A stretch of DNA of 64,000 nucleotides from Macrosoma leucophasiata (Eukaryota > Arthropoda > Insecta > Lepidoptera > Hedylidae). A program made the position numbers and the translations under genes. A model generated the notes under the pieces. The model saw only the letters and a program-made list of their open reading frames with translations, ran no database searches and was not told the DNA's origin. Shown here piece after piece: positions 36,601 through 46,619 of the stretch; the first letter of the stretch is position 1, and each line of letters starts with the position of its first letter. The stretch covers positions 5,610,001 to 5,674,000 of the forward strand of contig JAWQUS010000009.1 in the NCBI GenBank assembly GCA_036365455.1. The letters run 5' to 3'.

Positions 36601-38956
36601 TATATTTTGGCCGGACACGCAATCAAAAGGCCTAACTATGTCCGGCTTTATCCGGACTCCTGGCAACTTGCTAGGAGAGGCAGACCCATGGGTGACTAGA
36701 GTAGGCTGGCAAATGTCATCTCAATTATATGGCCAGTCCGACTCTGATATAATAATAATTATTTGCTCATCATGACATAACAAAAACTGTTCGCAGGTTC
36801 AGACTAACGTACAGGTTGATACTGCGTGAGAAGGAGCTGCACTTCAACATCGGCGTGTACAACCCGAGCAAGGAGCTGACGTTCAGCTGCCAGCTGCTGC
36901 TGCACACCTACTTCAAGGTGCCCGACGTGCGCCGCTGCCAGATCACCGGCATGCACGGCTGCATGTTCATTGACAAGGTAAAAGGAACACCTGACCGGAA
37001 CACGATAACGCCGAACGCTACCATTTTTTTTATCATGTAAGGATGATGGCAAACAAGCATGCAGCTCTTTTTTATGTTATTAAAGTCACAAACAAGCATG
37101 CAGTTCACATTGATGTTAGTGATGACTGCAGCCTATAGACACCCATACAAAGACCAGAGGTCAAAATGCAGACGCGTTACCACTCCTGAGGCCTAGGGTG
37201 TTATGACTCTGTGCCGGAAATTACAGGGCCTTACATTACCACCTGACCGGAACACGATAGTGCTGAACACTACCAATTAGCGGCAAGTATATAAGGTAAT
37301 GCGGTGGTGACTTCGCCCGCGAGCTCCGTCACTGGAGCTCTACCACAAGTAAAATCACTGCAGCCTATATACATCTACACAAGAACCAGAGGTTAAAATG
37401 CAGATGCGTTGCCACCCCTGAGACCTAAGTTGTTATGTATCTGTGTTGTTACGGGGCCCATACATTACCATCTAACCGGAACACAATAGTGCTGAACACT
37501 ACCATTTAGACCGTTTTAACAAATAGATTAGGTAATGCGGTGGTGCCTACGCCCTCGAGCACCGACACTTAGTAGAGCTTCATACCGCAAATAAAAATAT
37601 GAACCCTGAGAATCCGTAGAACATTCTCTCGGTATTTTAAATATTTTTAGCTCAGCGGACTAAAAAAAATATAATAGCAATGCTTACCATCGTAACACGT
37701 GAGCGTCATTAGGGGAGAATATGCCATAATCGCCACGCTTGGCAGGGTGATTGGCGATCGCAGTGACAGTAGTATATCGCAGGACGCTGCTGCCCATTGC
37801 GCTTTGTCATATTTGCCACCGACTTATTGGAATGGAGAATGGTCTGACCGCCATTGTTCGGTTGACTGACTATACTTGCGGAAGAATTCTTTTCCAAAAG
37901 AAGAAAATGCCTTCGCTATTGGGCGGTGGAGTAGTCACGTCCCAACCCCAGTAACCATCAAAATAATATGATGATCGTTTGCAGACGCGAGAAGGTACGG
38001 TGTACCAGGAGACGCGCGAGGTGGTGACCATCAACGAGTGGACGGACCGCATCTACCAGAACACCATGCAGGAGCACATCATCACCAACGTCGTCAGCGG
38101 ACGCAAGATGAGGATACAGAAGTATAATTTCCCTGATACTGGTCAGTTGATGTGATTTTTTTTTCTATAATTGTATTGTTTAGATAACGCACCTTTAGAA
38201 TTGAAGTGACATATCTCGAAAAATTTAGAAAATGGCTTTTATACATCAAACGACGAAAAAGATGTACTTAATCATGTACATATTTTTAAGTCATTTTCTT
38301 AATTTTTTTAGATATTCCACTTCAATTCTAAAGTTGCGATAAGGTAAGAGTTAATTAAGACCGAAAACGCTCAAGCTAAAAACTGCTTTCGCGATATAGA
38401 TGTTGCAGGGATGCAACGATACTATATCGATAAACCTATAAATATCGATAAATCGATTTCTAAAATATCGTTCACTTCGATTCCTAAGTATAGTATCGAA
38501 GTAATAAATATTTTTTAATTATATCGAAAAGTGCATCTAAATTAAAATAAAGAGCTTGCATCTTGCATCTTTTTTCAAAGATATAAATCAAAGCATATCG
38601 ACGAGCCAGTTGGTCTAGCGGCGTGTGACGACCGTTTGAGTCATCATTCTGTCATTATTTTATAAATTATTTTATGGAAAAAAAAAAGGTTTTTTATACC
38701 TTATGTATCTAATTTTAAAAACTGTCGAAGTTTAATATCAGCCATGGATCGACTTTTTCTAAGAATTGCTCGGGTGTATTCAACCTTTACGGCGATTATT
38801 CTAGTGATCTGGAACCCGTGGGCGGAGTACGCGAAAGAGATCCCCGACTTCGGCGACGACGAGTTCCCGAACATGGTGTGCGTGGAGGCCGGCCGCGTCG
38901 CCGCGCCCATCGTGCTGCTGCCCGGCACCGCCTTCGAAGCCAGCCAGATACTGCAG
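33581..38956 (+). CDS. glucose-6-phosphate 1-epimerase-like protein (partial, 5 exons)
   Basis: Exons 33581-33639, 35817-35973, 36797-36977, 37985-38141 and 38805-38956 join in phase with GT-AG borders, giving about 235 codons. The protein belongs to the D-hexose-6-phosphate mutarotase/aldose-1-epimerase family, cytosolic beta-sandwich enzymes that interconvert alpha and beta hexose 6-phosphate. Family landmarks in order: KRAIRGGIPFVFPQFG, GPQHGFARVARW (probable catalytic His), ELTFSCQLLLHTYF, and NPWAEYAKEI then NMVCVEAG (probable catalytic Glu). Known members are about 280-300 residues, so roughly 45-50 N-terminal residues and a few at the C-terminus are missing. Those exons were not found and may lie upstream or be very short. 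Exons are GC-rich against AT-rich, repeat-filled introns. Family identity is strong; the exact substrate is inferred. Confidence 0.87.
33970..34517. mobile_element. non-autonomous hAT-like element in the epimerase intron
   Basis: Ends TAGGGTTGCCAGATCC and TGGCATGGCAACCCTA are inverted repeats. They are flanked by ACTGCGAC (33962-33969) and ACTACGAC (34518-34525), a 7/8 match consistent with an 8-bp hAT duplication. The element holds an RTE-like fragment at 34182-34395. No transposase. Confidence 0.65.
34182..34395 (+). repeat. RTE-like/SINE fragment with AAAC tail
   Basis: Begins GACCCGCCTCGACTTCGCGC and GGGTGCAATGTTACCTAC, and ends GATTAGCGCGTTCAAAC followed by (AAAC)n (about 34337-34368). 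The same sequence recurs at 58710-58880. The overlapping open frames are repeat shadows. Confidence 0.6.
35562..35690 (+). repeat. SINE family A relic
   Basis: Tail half only, diverged: GGGATGGCAACGCGTTTGCA, then aggctacggtcatcacttagc, and TGTTTGCAGCTCTCGTTATG. Lies in the intron before exon b. Confidence 0.5.
35817..35973 (+). CDS. epimerase exon b (157 bp)
   Basis: Acceptor gttgattcgcag, donor gtgagt. Encodes QFGQWAFGPQHGFARVARW through MFSLMDDDFTRSMWHF. It holds the HGFAR motif with the probable catalytic His. Very GC-rich compared with the surrounding intron. Confidence 0.9.
36076..36345 (-). repeat. SINE family C copy inside an inverted-repeat pair
   Basis: The SINE (36118-36305; AATAATGGCAACC tail side, GGCCTCCGACAAGGTTTAAC) is flanked by GCTGGCCCTTGTAA at about 36100 and its mirror TTACAAGGGCCAGC at about 36311. 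It therefore appears to sit in the centre of an older palindromic element. Confidence 0.55.
36440..36668. mobile_element. small hAT-like element in the epimerase intron
   Basis: Left end TAGGGTTGCCAGGTCGC, right end CTCCTGGCAAC; the last bases of the right end look lost. Inside, the motif GGCCGGACA recurs near both ends. The left flank TGCGAC is the same as at 33970, so the copies are related. The target duplication is unclear. Confidence 0.45.
36797..36977 (+). CDS. epimerase exon c (181 bp)
   Basis: Acceptor ctgttcgcag, donor gtaaaa. Encodes FRLTYRLILREKELHFNIGV to GMHGCMFIDK, the middle of the beta-sandwich. Ends exactly at a codon boundary. Confidence 0.9.
36985..37585 (-). repeat. cluster of SINE family A copies
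   Basis: Three pieces in the same orientation: a short middle fragment (36988-37022), a near-full copy (37023-37350, with two successive tail starts at 37023 and 37066) and a diverged copy (37358-37585). Fills most of the intron between exons c and d. Confidence 0.65.
37700..37957. repeat. dispersed repeat family H, copy 2
   Basis: Shares with 18626-19040 the blocks GGCGATCGCAGTGACAGTAG, CAGGAC, ACCGCCATTGTTCGGT, GGAAGAATTCTTTTCCA and CACGTCCCAACCCC. Intronic. Confidence 0.55.
37985..38141 (+). CDS. epimerase exon d (157 bp)
   Basis: Acceptor cgtttgcag, donor gtcagt. Encodes TREGTVYQETREVVTINEWT through MRIQKYNFPDT. The final G starts the Val codon completed at 38805. Confidence 0.9.
38184..38342. 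mobile_element. 151-bp MITE with ATAA flanks
   Basis: Inverted ends (CGCACCTTTAGAATTGAAGT at 38188; mirror ACTTCAATTCTAAAGTTGCG ending at 38338), with ATAA directly repeated on both sides (38184-38187 and 38339-38342). Inner parts (AGATAT, AAAATT, CATTTTCT) also pair, so the element is almost wholly palindromic. Confidence 0.6.
38405..38545. mobile_element. hAT-like relic rich in ATCGATA
   Basis: Begins GCAGGGATGCAACGATACTA and carries repeated tATCGATa motifs over 130 bp, resembling the subterminal arrays of the other hAT elements here. The opposite end was not found. Confidence 0.3.
38595..38640 (+). repeat. tRNA-derived SINE head fragment
   Basis: AGCCAGTTGGTCTAGCGGCG followed by TGTGACGACCGTTTGA matches the head of the chimeric SINE at 29880. 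Only the A-box side remains. Confidence 0.5.
38805..38956 (+). CDS. epimerase exon e (152 bp)
   Basis: Acceptor gcgattattctag, donor gtactt. Encodes the end of the catalytic domain, NPWAEYAKEIPDFGDDEF, NMVCVEAGRV and LLPGTAFEASQILQ. Only a few residues remain before the usual C-terminus, so a very small last exon is expected but was not identified. Reading through the donor gives family-unlike sequence. Confidence 0.9.
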
Positions 38957-39338
38957 GTACTTACTGCTAGTGTAGCTAGTCTCATTCAGCAAAGAGAAAA
39001 TCTCAAACAGGATGGAGTTTTTCATTTTAATATAGATACTCTCTTTCACGGTTCTCTATTTTATAAATGTCACATATTTATTTCAAATTGGTCTACAAGG
39101 CCACTTGCATTGTCAAGTTACATGCTAGCTATAGTAAATGACTTTATAACAATAATAAAATGTAAAATAATAATGTCAGAGAGAGGTCCCGCCGAATATA
39201 ACCCATTACAAAGTAGATCAAAGTTCTCGAATGGGCCTCTACGTGTTGGACCCATGTCCCCGGGCAAGCCTGATAAAAGTCCGGAGTTCAAATTGGACCC
39301 CGTGCTGACAAGAGAAATAATAAAATAACAAATAATAA

Positions 39339-39705
39339 TAATAATAATAATGGCAACCCATTATACGTCCCACTGCTGGGCACGAGTCTCTCCCCTTTTT
39401 GGGGGGAGGCCTGGAGCTTACTCCACGCTGCTCCAATGCGGATTGGTGGAGGTGGGTGGGTTAGTGGCCAACCCACTGTGGGATGTTCTCAAACCGCCCA
39501 TAAGGCCTCCGACAAGGTTTAACGACTGCTATCCATCGATAGCGACCGGGACCGACGGCTTAACGTGCCCTCCGAAGCACGGAAACGCGCATTTAATTTG
39601 CCACTAGCGGTCACCCATCACACTACCCGACCGCGCCCGTAGTGCTTAACCGAGCAGGTCGCTTACGATCTACACCAGGCGCTTGGCCATGCGCGCTTCC
39701 AAATT
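39339..39705 (-). repeat. SINE family C, full-length copy
   Basis: Minus-strand copy with (AAT)n tail at 39331-39350 and the complete body to GGCGCTTGGCCATGCGCGC near 39700. Best-preserved member in the window. Confidence 0.75.
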
Positions 39706-40111
39706 TTTTAATTATTTTTTTTTCTGCCAAATAACAAATACCAATGTATAAATAAAATTTGATAAATCATCAAATCTTTCAATTCCTTCATTGAAGAAAA
39801 AGAAAAATCTGTCATAAACATAGTCATTCACTTAGCAGAGTTCAAGTGCAGGAATTACTGAGAAGAACTCCGCTACCAAACACACTCAGGGTGAGATTCA
39901 CAGACCGCACTACGACTTTACTTTAAGCAAAGTATGCTTAGAACTGTCAGTACAGTATACGTTTTGACAGTTATAAGTTAGGGTTGTTGAGGAAGTGATT
40001 ATGAGGAAGAGGAGGAGGAAGAGGAATTGTGACGCGCAAATTTAGAGGATGCGGATGAGGAAGAGGATATTTTTAATATTTTATTATTATATAATTTTAT
40101 AATTTTATTAT

Positions 40112-40413
40112 TATTTGTAATCCCCGAAAGGTAGGCAGAGGTAAATGCATGTATTCAAGCATACATGCAAACACCCACGATTCGCCGGTTACGTTTTGGC
40201 CCATGTAACAGGTGGCGAACCTGTTGCCATCTCCGGGCACATTGCCAAACTCCGAGGTACCTACTGGGAAACTTCCAGAAAATGGAAAAATCCCAATAGA
40301 ACCAGAGATAAAGGATTTTTAACCGTTATCTCTGATAGTCCCCGACCCGGGAATCGAAAACAGGACCCCCAGCGTAGTAGTAGTGGCCTGCTACCAGTAC
40401 GCTACTGAGGCAG
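40112..40413 (-). mobile_element. tRNA-derived SINE (family B), copy 2
   Basis: Same family as 10372-10672, minus strand, with head at about 40413 (A-box-like TAGCGTACTGGTAGC). The B-box region is degenerate (gggaatcgaaaacagg instead of cgaaccc), so this copy is probably transcriptionally dead. Inserted in the left arm of the hAT. Confidence 0.75.
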
Positions 40414-40427
40414 TTAAGGATATAATA

Positions 40428-40560
40428 ATGGCAACCGTTGAAACGTCCCACTGCTGGGCACGAGTCTCTCCCCTCACTAGTGGTCACCCGTCACATACCC
40501 GACCGCACCCGTATCGCTTAATCGAGTAGATCGCTTGCGTTCTACACCAGCCGTTTCTGC
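40428..40560 (-). repeat. SINE family C, internally deleted copy
   Basis: Tail side (ataataatggcaaccgttg) runs through GGGCACGAGTCTCTCCCC and then jumps to ACTAGTGGTCACCCGTCACA, skipping about 200 bp present in 39339-39705. Confidence 0.6.
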
Positions 40561-41300
40561 ACGTTTCAGAAAGATGAAAAGAGGATGATACGAAATTATA
40601 AATATTAGCGGACCCAACCCAAAATCCGCTGTCCTGTCTCTATAAACATAACTTAGTACATACATACAAAAAAAAAATAAAAGGGCATTTTCCAGTGGAC
40701 CAAACTATGAATCTAAACCATTCTCAAAACACACACAATAATGAATCATCAAAATCGGTCCAGCAGTTAAGGACGAGTTCAGTAACATATCTACACAACA
40801 CATGCACACAAAAAAAGAGTGAATGATACAATTTAATTTAGAAATTGATATGAAAATAAGAAAGCAGTCTTTATTTCTTTGTTAATTAGGGACTTAAGTC
40901 GAATATCATTCGATTCCCCCCTTCCCCTTGGACCGCGAAAGCGTTTAGACGTGTTCCCCGTACAAGTTTTGAATTAAATTTATCTATTAAAATATTAACT
41001 TTGATGAATAACATTCATTTTACGCATTCAAAGTACTAGGCGTGCATAAATACGTAGTGAATAAGTGAGCGAACGTGAAGTGCGAGTGCGAAAAGGCCAC
41101 CAAATACCGGAGACAGCGATAGTGACCGAAGCCAAGTCACATAGTGTCAGCTACGCCATTGTGTATACGCTACGCCGAGAGCTACGCAGTCTACGCCTAG
41201 CTACGTCACCCTGCTACACGCATCGAGTCACACTACATCTAATACTCATCGCCTTATATTCCTGCTGCCTTGGTACTTCAAACACATTTTGATAACATAA

Positions 41301-42210
41301 TGCCGAAAGTAAATCGTACTCCTCCCCCTCCATCTGCCCCTCAACAGTGTACTCCTGAACCAGGCACTACGGGCAGCTCAAACATTGTATTTTCGAAGGC
41401 AAAAAGTAGTCACCTTTACAACATTATGAATCTGAACCTGATCTTCACTCATTAGCCGCAAACATTACGGAGAGGAAAAAAAGAAAATTTGACGAAGAAA
41501 ATACGGATATACTGGCTCTAATAAAGGAAATGTTCTCCACCTTCGCCACAGACCAGGAAAAGCGCTTCAATGAATTAAAGTCCAGCCTAGATTTAATGTC
41601 TCATCAATATGATGAATTTCTAAAGCGAATTTCATCGCTTGAAAAAGAGACACAAGATGATAAGCTCATAATCAAGGACTTAGAGGAAAAATTGGAAAAC
41701 TTGGAAAGAAAAACGAGGGGAGTTGGCATTGAAATCCGAAATATACCTAAACAGAGCGGAGAAACAAAAGATTCTCTTCAAAATGAAATTGTGCAACTGG
41801 GAAAGACATTGAACGTATCCATAGAAGACAATGCAATCAAAGACATTTACAGACTAAAGTCTAGGGATGCATCAAATCCGATAATTGTTGACTTTACTAC
41901 CGTGCTAATGAAGGACAAAATTTTAAAAGCCGTAAAAACTTTCAACAAAAATAAACAAAAAGGTAACAAGTTAAATACAACACATATAAATCAAAACTAC
42001 CAAATAAAACCGTTGTATGTATCGGAAACCCTTACAAGTAAAACTCAGAAACTATTTTACATGGCTAGACAATTACAAAAGAGCCATGGTTTTGATTTTT
42101 GTTGGACTACAAATGGCATTGTTTACATTAAAAAGAACGAAAATTCCAGTCATATCCGTATAAATAATCTAGACGATTTAGACAACCTACGCAAAAATAC
42201 TATAACTTGA
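41301..42210 (+). pseudogene. LINE ORF1 (RNA-binding/chaperone type), one frame break
   Basis: Starts ATG at 41301 (MPKVNRTPPPPS, proline-rich) and shifts frame near 41405-41420, just after an A run. It resumes as LQHYESEPDLHSLAANITE and continues in one frame to the stop at 42210. A coiled-coil region (about 41545-41725, RISSLEKE and IKDLEEKLENLERK) precedes a basic nucleic-acid-binding-like C-terminal part (IEIRNIPKQ, KDIYRLKSRD). This layout matches L1-like/FP-type ORF1 proteins that coat the LINE RNA. The single indel may be recent or an assembly error. Confidence 0.7.
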
Positions 42211-42662
42211 CTATGTGTCTTCTCGAATTGCTATTTAAACTACAGAAGAATACTTTTTGTTATAATTACTTTTCAAAATGTTGTTTTTTGTTTCTTTAAT
42301 TATATTAATATACTTGCATTCAATTGTCGAAAATCTCTAAAACGTTACCTTGTGACAGGTTTTACAGAAATTGTATTTTCTGCTTCACAGTTTACTATAC
42401 ATTTATATCATGTCTACTTGCTACTATTTTACTTAATTACGCACATATACCATTCAACCATCTACATATATACACATACACAAATCATACTTACACTACA
42501 CATATCTCACGCACTAACTTCTCCATATACAACCTCATCCATGCACACGGTCCAATTGTTCTTAAGTAAAATTAAAAATAGTCATTATCTCATATATCAT
42601 TGTCATAACACATACTTTAATACCCACCAAAACACACTCATAAACCAAGAAAATAATTATTT

Positions 42663-45648
42663 TAAATATTTTCTATCGGCCTCCTTTTCAATGACATAAT
42701 TAATCTCACAAAATCCATTGATAAGGTAGCCGTATCCAAATGTTTTACTGAAGATCTAGAAGAATGTCACAAAATTATTCCTACAACACCAGACCGTCTA
42801 AATTTACTGACTCAAAATATACGTAGTATAAATTGCAATATATCAGGCCTAGAATTATTATTACATAATTTAAAACTAAATTGTGACTTTATCATTCTTA
42901 CGGAATGTTGGCTTTCATGTACATCAATAATACCGAATTTAACAGGCTACTGTTATACAGCTACTAAAATAAATCACAAACAAAATGATGGAATAGTTGT
43001 GTATCACAAAGTGGATTTAAACGTTCATATATTTGAACCAGAGTTTCTAGAGTCAAACTGCCTGGTTGCTACAATTAATAACAATATTGCAATCATTTCA
43101 TTATACAGGTCTCCATCTTATAAAAAAATTGACAAATTCTTATTCTCATTAAATAAAATATTACAACAATTTTCATCTTTTCCAAATATTATAATAGTTG
43201 GAGATATAAATATTACAATAAGCCCAAACAACATAGACGTACACGGTGAAAGATATCTCACCTTAGCAGCAACTCATGGACTCTTACCTTCCCACACTTT
43301 GATAACACGTAGTAGTAGCTCTACTTGTTTAGACCATGTACTTTCAAAATCAAACTACCCATCAATCACTATAGTCCCTAAAACATCTCTCACAGATCAT
43401 TATCCAGTTTTATTTAGTATGAATTTAAAACTACATCGGCATTTTAGTACAACAACAATCACAAAAATAGACTATGCACAAGTAAAGCAGGATTTATTGA
43501 ATGTAGATTTTAGTAAAGTATTTCAGTTTGAAGAACCAGATCTTTGCCTTAACTATTTTATAGAATGTATTCAAAATGTGATATCAAATAATACAATCAT
43601 TATTAGCCTATCTCGTCGTAAAAAAATAATCAAACCATGGATAACCCCTGGTTTATTAAAATGCTTACAAAATAGGGACAAATTACACAAACAAGTACGA
43701 GCTTCACCCAACAATGATATCCTCAAAGTAACTTATAAGCGCTATAGAAACTTTTGTAATGATCTGTTAAGAAAAATAAAATCACAGTATGAAAGAGAAC
43801 AAATTAAATCTGCTAAAAATAATAAAGAATTATGGAAAGTCATAACTAGCATTACTCATACAAAAAAAACAACACAGCATCCTCAGGAACTCTTAACATT
43901 GTCTACCTCTCCGGAACAATCTTTACATGAAGTAAATAGTTACTTCATAAATGTCGGCAGCTCCCTAGCAGATAAAATTTATGAAAAAAATAAACTTAAA
44001 AAAACACATAGTGACAGACAAGACTCTTTTAAAGACAGTTGTTATGAAACTAGAAGTCTAAACTCATTTTTTTTTAGCGGAAACTGATGAAAGTGAGGTG
44101 ATCAATATTATTAATGGTTTGAAAACAGATTGTGCTACTGGAGGAGATAAAATTAGTTGCAAATTTTTAAAAGAACACAAAATTGTTTTAGCATCGCCTT
44201 TAACTTATATTTTTAATAAATGCCTCACAAACGGAATATTTCCCGATTCCTTGAAAAGGTCTGAAGTATGTCCAATTTACAAGAGTGGAGATAGAAATTG
44301 TATTGCTAATTATAGACCTATATCACTTTTGCCAACTTTTTCCAAATTATTAGAAAAAATTATAAACAATAGATTAAAAAAATATCTTGAAAAATATAAG
44401 TTACTTTCAGCTAATCAATTCGGGTTTCGTCAAGGTAAGTCTACGGATCACGCTGTAAATACGCTTATAAGTATAATAAATACTAACTTATCAAAAGGAA
44501 AGAAGTGTCTTGCAATTTATTTAGACCTCGCAAAGGCATTCGATACAATTTCTGTCTCCGTCTTAATTAACAAACTCGAAAAATTGGGAATCAGAGGCAC
44601 ACAGCTTGACCTTTTCAAAAGTTACCTTTTAGGGCGATATCAGTGTGTCCGTGTAGGTAAAACAAAAAGCACCTATCTTCCAATTACGCACGGCGTACCG
44701 CAGGGCAGTGTGTTGGGGCCAACCTTATTTTTGATATACATAAATGAGCTTACAAATTTGGCACTCACCTCAGGAGATATTATATCTTTCGCTGATGATA
44801 CAGCTCTTGTATTTGCTGAAAATACATGGGAGGAGGTATTTCACAATGCACAGCTTGGCTTTAATACAGTAAAAAATTGGCTACAACAAAACATCCTCAC
44901 ATTAAATATAGAAAAGACCAAGTACATGTGTTTCAGTATAAGACATAACAGCAAACAAAGAGGAAATAAAAACATCACCGCCCATCAGTGTGATACTGAA
45001 ACTGATTGCAACTGCCAACCACTGGAATGTGTGAATACAGTAAAATACCTGGGTGTGTCAATAGACAGCAATCTGAACTTTAAAGAACACATCAGACTCC
45101 TATGTGGTAGGGTGCGTAGGCTCATTTATGTATTCAAAAGACTGAGGCACGTTGCTGATCCAAACATAATTAAACAAGTATATTATGCATTGTGTCAGTC
45201 GCTCCTGACTTACTGCATTACGTCTTGGGGAGGTTCGGCGAAAACCATTGTAAAGATGATTGAAATTGCCCAGCGTGCTATTATAAAGGTATGCTTATTT
45301 AAACCGATTGATTATCCCACTACAGCACTATATGAAACTTTCAAGGTCCTGACAGTGAGACAACTGTTTATATTGAACACAGTTTTACTACAGCATAGCC
45401 AACTGTCCTTTAACCCACGGCTGTTAGCGAAACGTTCAAAGTATTTAGTGTGTAATATCCCAAACACTGGTAAAACCAAATTTAGTACAAAGTTTACAGA
45501 TTTCATGTGTCCCTACCTATATAACAAAATCAATAAATTAATAAACATTTATCCTTTAAACAGAAAACAATGTAAAATATCACTAAGTAAATATCTAAAT
45601 AAGCTAAACTATGAGGAAACTGAAGAATTTTTATGTGTAAAACAATAA
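42663..45648 (+). pseudogene. LINE ORF2: endonuclease and reverse transcriptase, one frame break
   Basis: Endonuclease part, about 42800-43430: LTQNIRSI, ILTECW, IIIVGDINI, STCLDHVLSK and the terminal TDHYPVLF. RT part, about 44200-45100: NYRPISLLPTFSKLLE, QFGFRQGKSTDHAV, YLDLAKAFDTI (catalytic Asp), HGVPQGSVLGPTLFLIYI and FADDTALV (catalytic Asp pair). Frame is lost at a T9 tract at about 44069-44077. Upstream reads LNSFFFSGN-stop, and the continuing frame reads LAETDESEVINIINGLK. One base in the homopolymer explains the break, so the copy may be very young or misread. The frame is open from a TAA at about 42660, but the first Met is unclear. Confidence 0.85.
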
Positions 45649-45679
45649 CATTAAATATTTATGATAATAGACATCAGCA

Positions 45680-45680
<1 letters not shown>

Positions 45681-45743
<63 letters not shown>
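45681..45743 (+). repeat. (CA)31 microsatellite in LINE 3' UTR
   Basis: Uninterrupted CA dinucleotides, 33 bp after the ORF2 stop. Because the UTR continues with a polyadenylation signal at 46020, the tract appears internal to the element rather than its terminal tail. Confidence 0.9.
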
Positions 45744-45745
<2 letters not shown>

Positions 45746-46025
45746 CTATTTAAGCATATAAGACGCATGTAGCACATGTAGTAATATAATTAGGTATAAG
45801 TTAAAACTAGTTAGTTTTAAGACAAATATATAAGAATAAGTACACGTTAAAAATTATAATACAAAAAGGGCAAACATTTATATTTAACATTTTCTCGGGG
45901 AATTGGCGCTGATAGTCGAGATACAGGCTTTGCCTAGTTCGACTACAGATGATTGATTCTTTTAGTTATGATAACACTGTAGCCTACTATATTTTTGGAA
46001 TTCTGTACTAAGTTTTATGAAATAA

Positions 46026-46378
46026 AGATCATTAATCAAAATTAATTATAAGGAGATTAATTTTTAAAAAAATTAATTTGGAAGCTGTTCCCCTGACAAC
46101 CCATTTCTTAGCTCATCATTTTAATATACCAATCCAACATTGCTAAAAAGTCGTTCGCTGGGACATTTGATGGAAGAGAAGATATGTATATACAGTTCCG
46201 TAAAGCCCCGAATATTTCGATTTTTTTCGTTGCGTACGCGTTTAAACATAATATTGTATGTAATGTATGTCAATAAAATTAAAACAAACAAGTAAGGAAC
46301 AGCGCCGGTGGCGGAAAGGGAGGTCTCGCTCGCTTGTTCAGCCCGGCATCGCGCGGCGGCGTGTGTGTGCGGTGCCAT
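46026..46378 (-). pseudogene. hAT transposase C-terminal remnant
   Basis: Minus-strand frame containing KCPSERLFSNVGLVY (about 46180-46125), matching the dimerisation-domain signature of hAT transposases (SxPSERxFSxxG). A stop follows directly (TAA at about 46122-46124). The frame then continues NDELRNGLSGEQL and, after a 1-nt shift, KLIFLKINL, again like the family C-terminus. The upstream catalytic domain is gone. Minus-strand orientation and position inside the hAT ends at 39979 and 46549 tie it to that element. Confidence 0.65.
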
Positions 46379-46619
46379 GGATACGCGACGCGCATGCGCA
46401 ATGAAATTCCTCTTAAATTTTGAGGAAGCGATAGCGGAAGAGGAATTTTTTATTTTTATTTATGAGGATGCGGTAACGGACGAGGAACCCAAAATATTGC
46501 GGAACTTCCTCATTATGAGGAAGCGGAAGAGGAATCCTCAATAACCCTATTCTAAGTCATACTTTGCTCAAAGTAAAGTCGTAGTGCGGTCTGCGAATCT
46601 CGCCATCAGTGTCTCAGCT

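Larger units (their letters stand above)
41040..46025 (+). mobile_element. nearly full-length non-LTR retrotransposon (Jockey/CR1 group)
   Basis: About 5 kb: a 5' UTR of about 260 bp (GC-rich, from about 41040), ORF1, a spacer of about 450 bp, ORF2 with apurinic-type endonuclease and RT, and a 370-bp 3' UTR. The UTR includes a (CA)31 tract and ends just after AATAAA (46020). Each ORF is interrupted by a single apparent base indel. Exact ends and target duplication are not resolved. The element sits inside the hAT at 39979-46549, close to the transposase 3' end. Clade assignment needs a tree. Confidence 0.85.
39979..46549 (-). mobile_element. hAT element, internally deleted and invaded by a LINE and SINEs
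   Basis: Ends TAGGGTTGTTGAGGAAG (39979) and the mirror TCCTCAATAACCCTA (46549). Flanks TTATAAGT (39971-39978) and TTCTAAGT (46550-46557) match at 7 of 8 positions, as for an 8-bp hAT duplication. Both ends carry arrays of GAGGAAG/GGAAGAGG. A transposase C-terminal remnant reads on the minus strand near 46030-46180. Only about 370 bp separate it from the upstream end, so most of the transposase was lost before the LINE landed. Confidence 0.75.
39889..46604. mobile_element. outer palindromic MITE split by a hAT insertion
   Basis: The arms 39889-39937 and 46555-46604 are inverted repeats: GAGATTC(A/G)CAGACCGCAC, then TACGACTTTACTTT and GCAAAGTATG. Removing the hAT between them and one copy of its target site leaves a 137-bp palindromic element. 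Its own target duplication could not be defined. Confidence 0.65.

Noticed and set aside
38744..39328. 194-codon ORF read through epimerase exon e
   Set aside because: Only the 38805-38956 part matches the family. Sequence before the acceptor and after the donor is intronic in character.
45681..45743. CA repeat as the LINE's terminal tail
   Set aside because: Unique sequence with AATAAA continues for about 280 bp after it, so the tract is probably internal to the 3' UTR.
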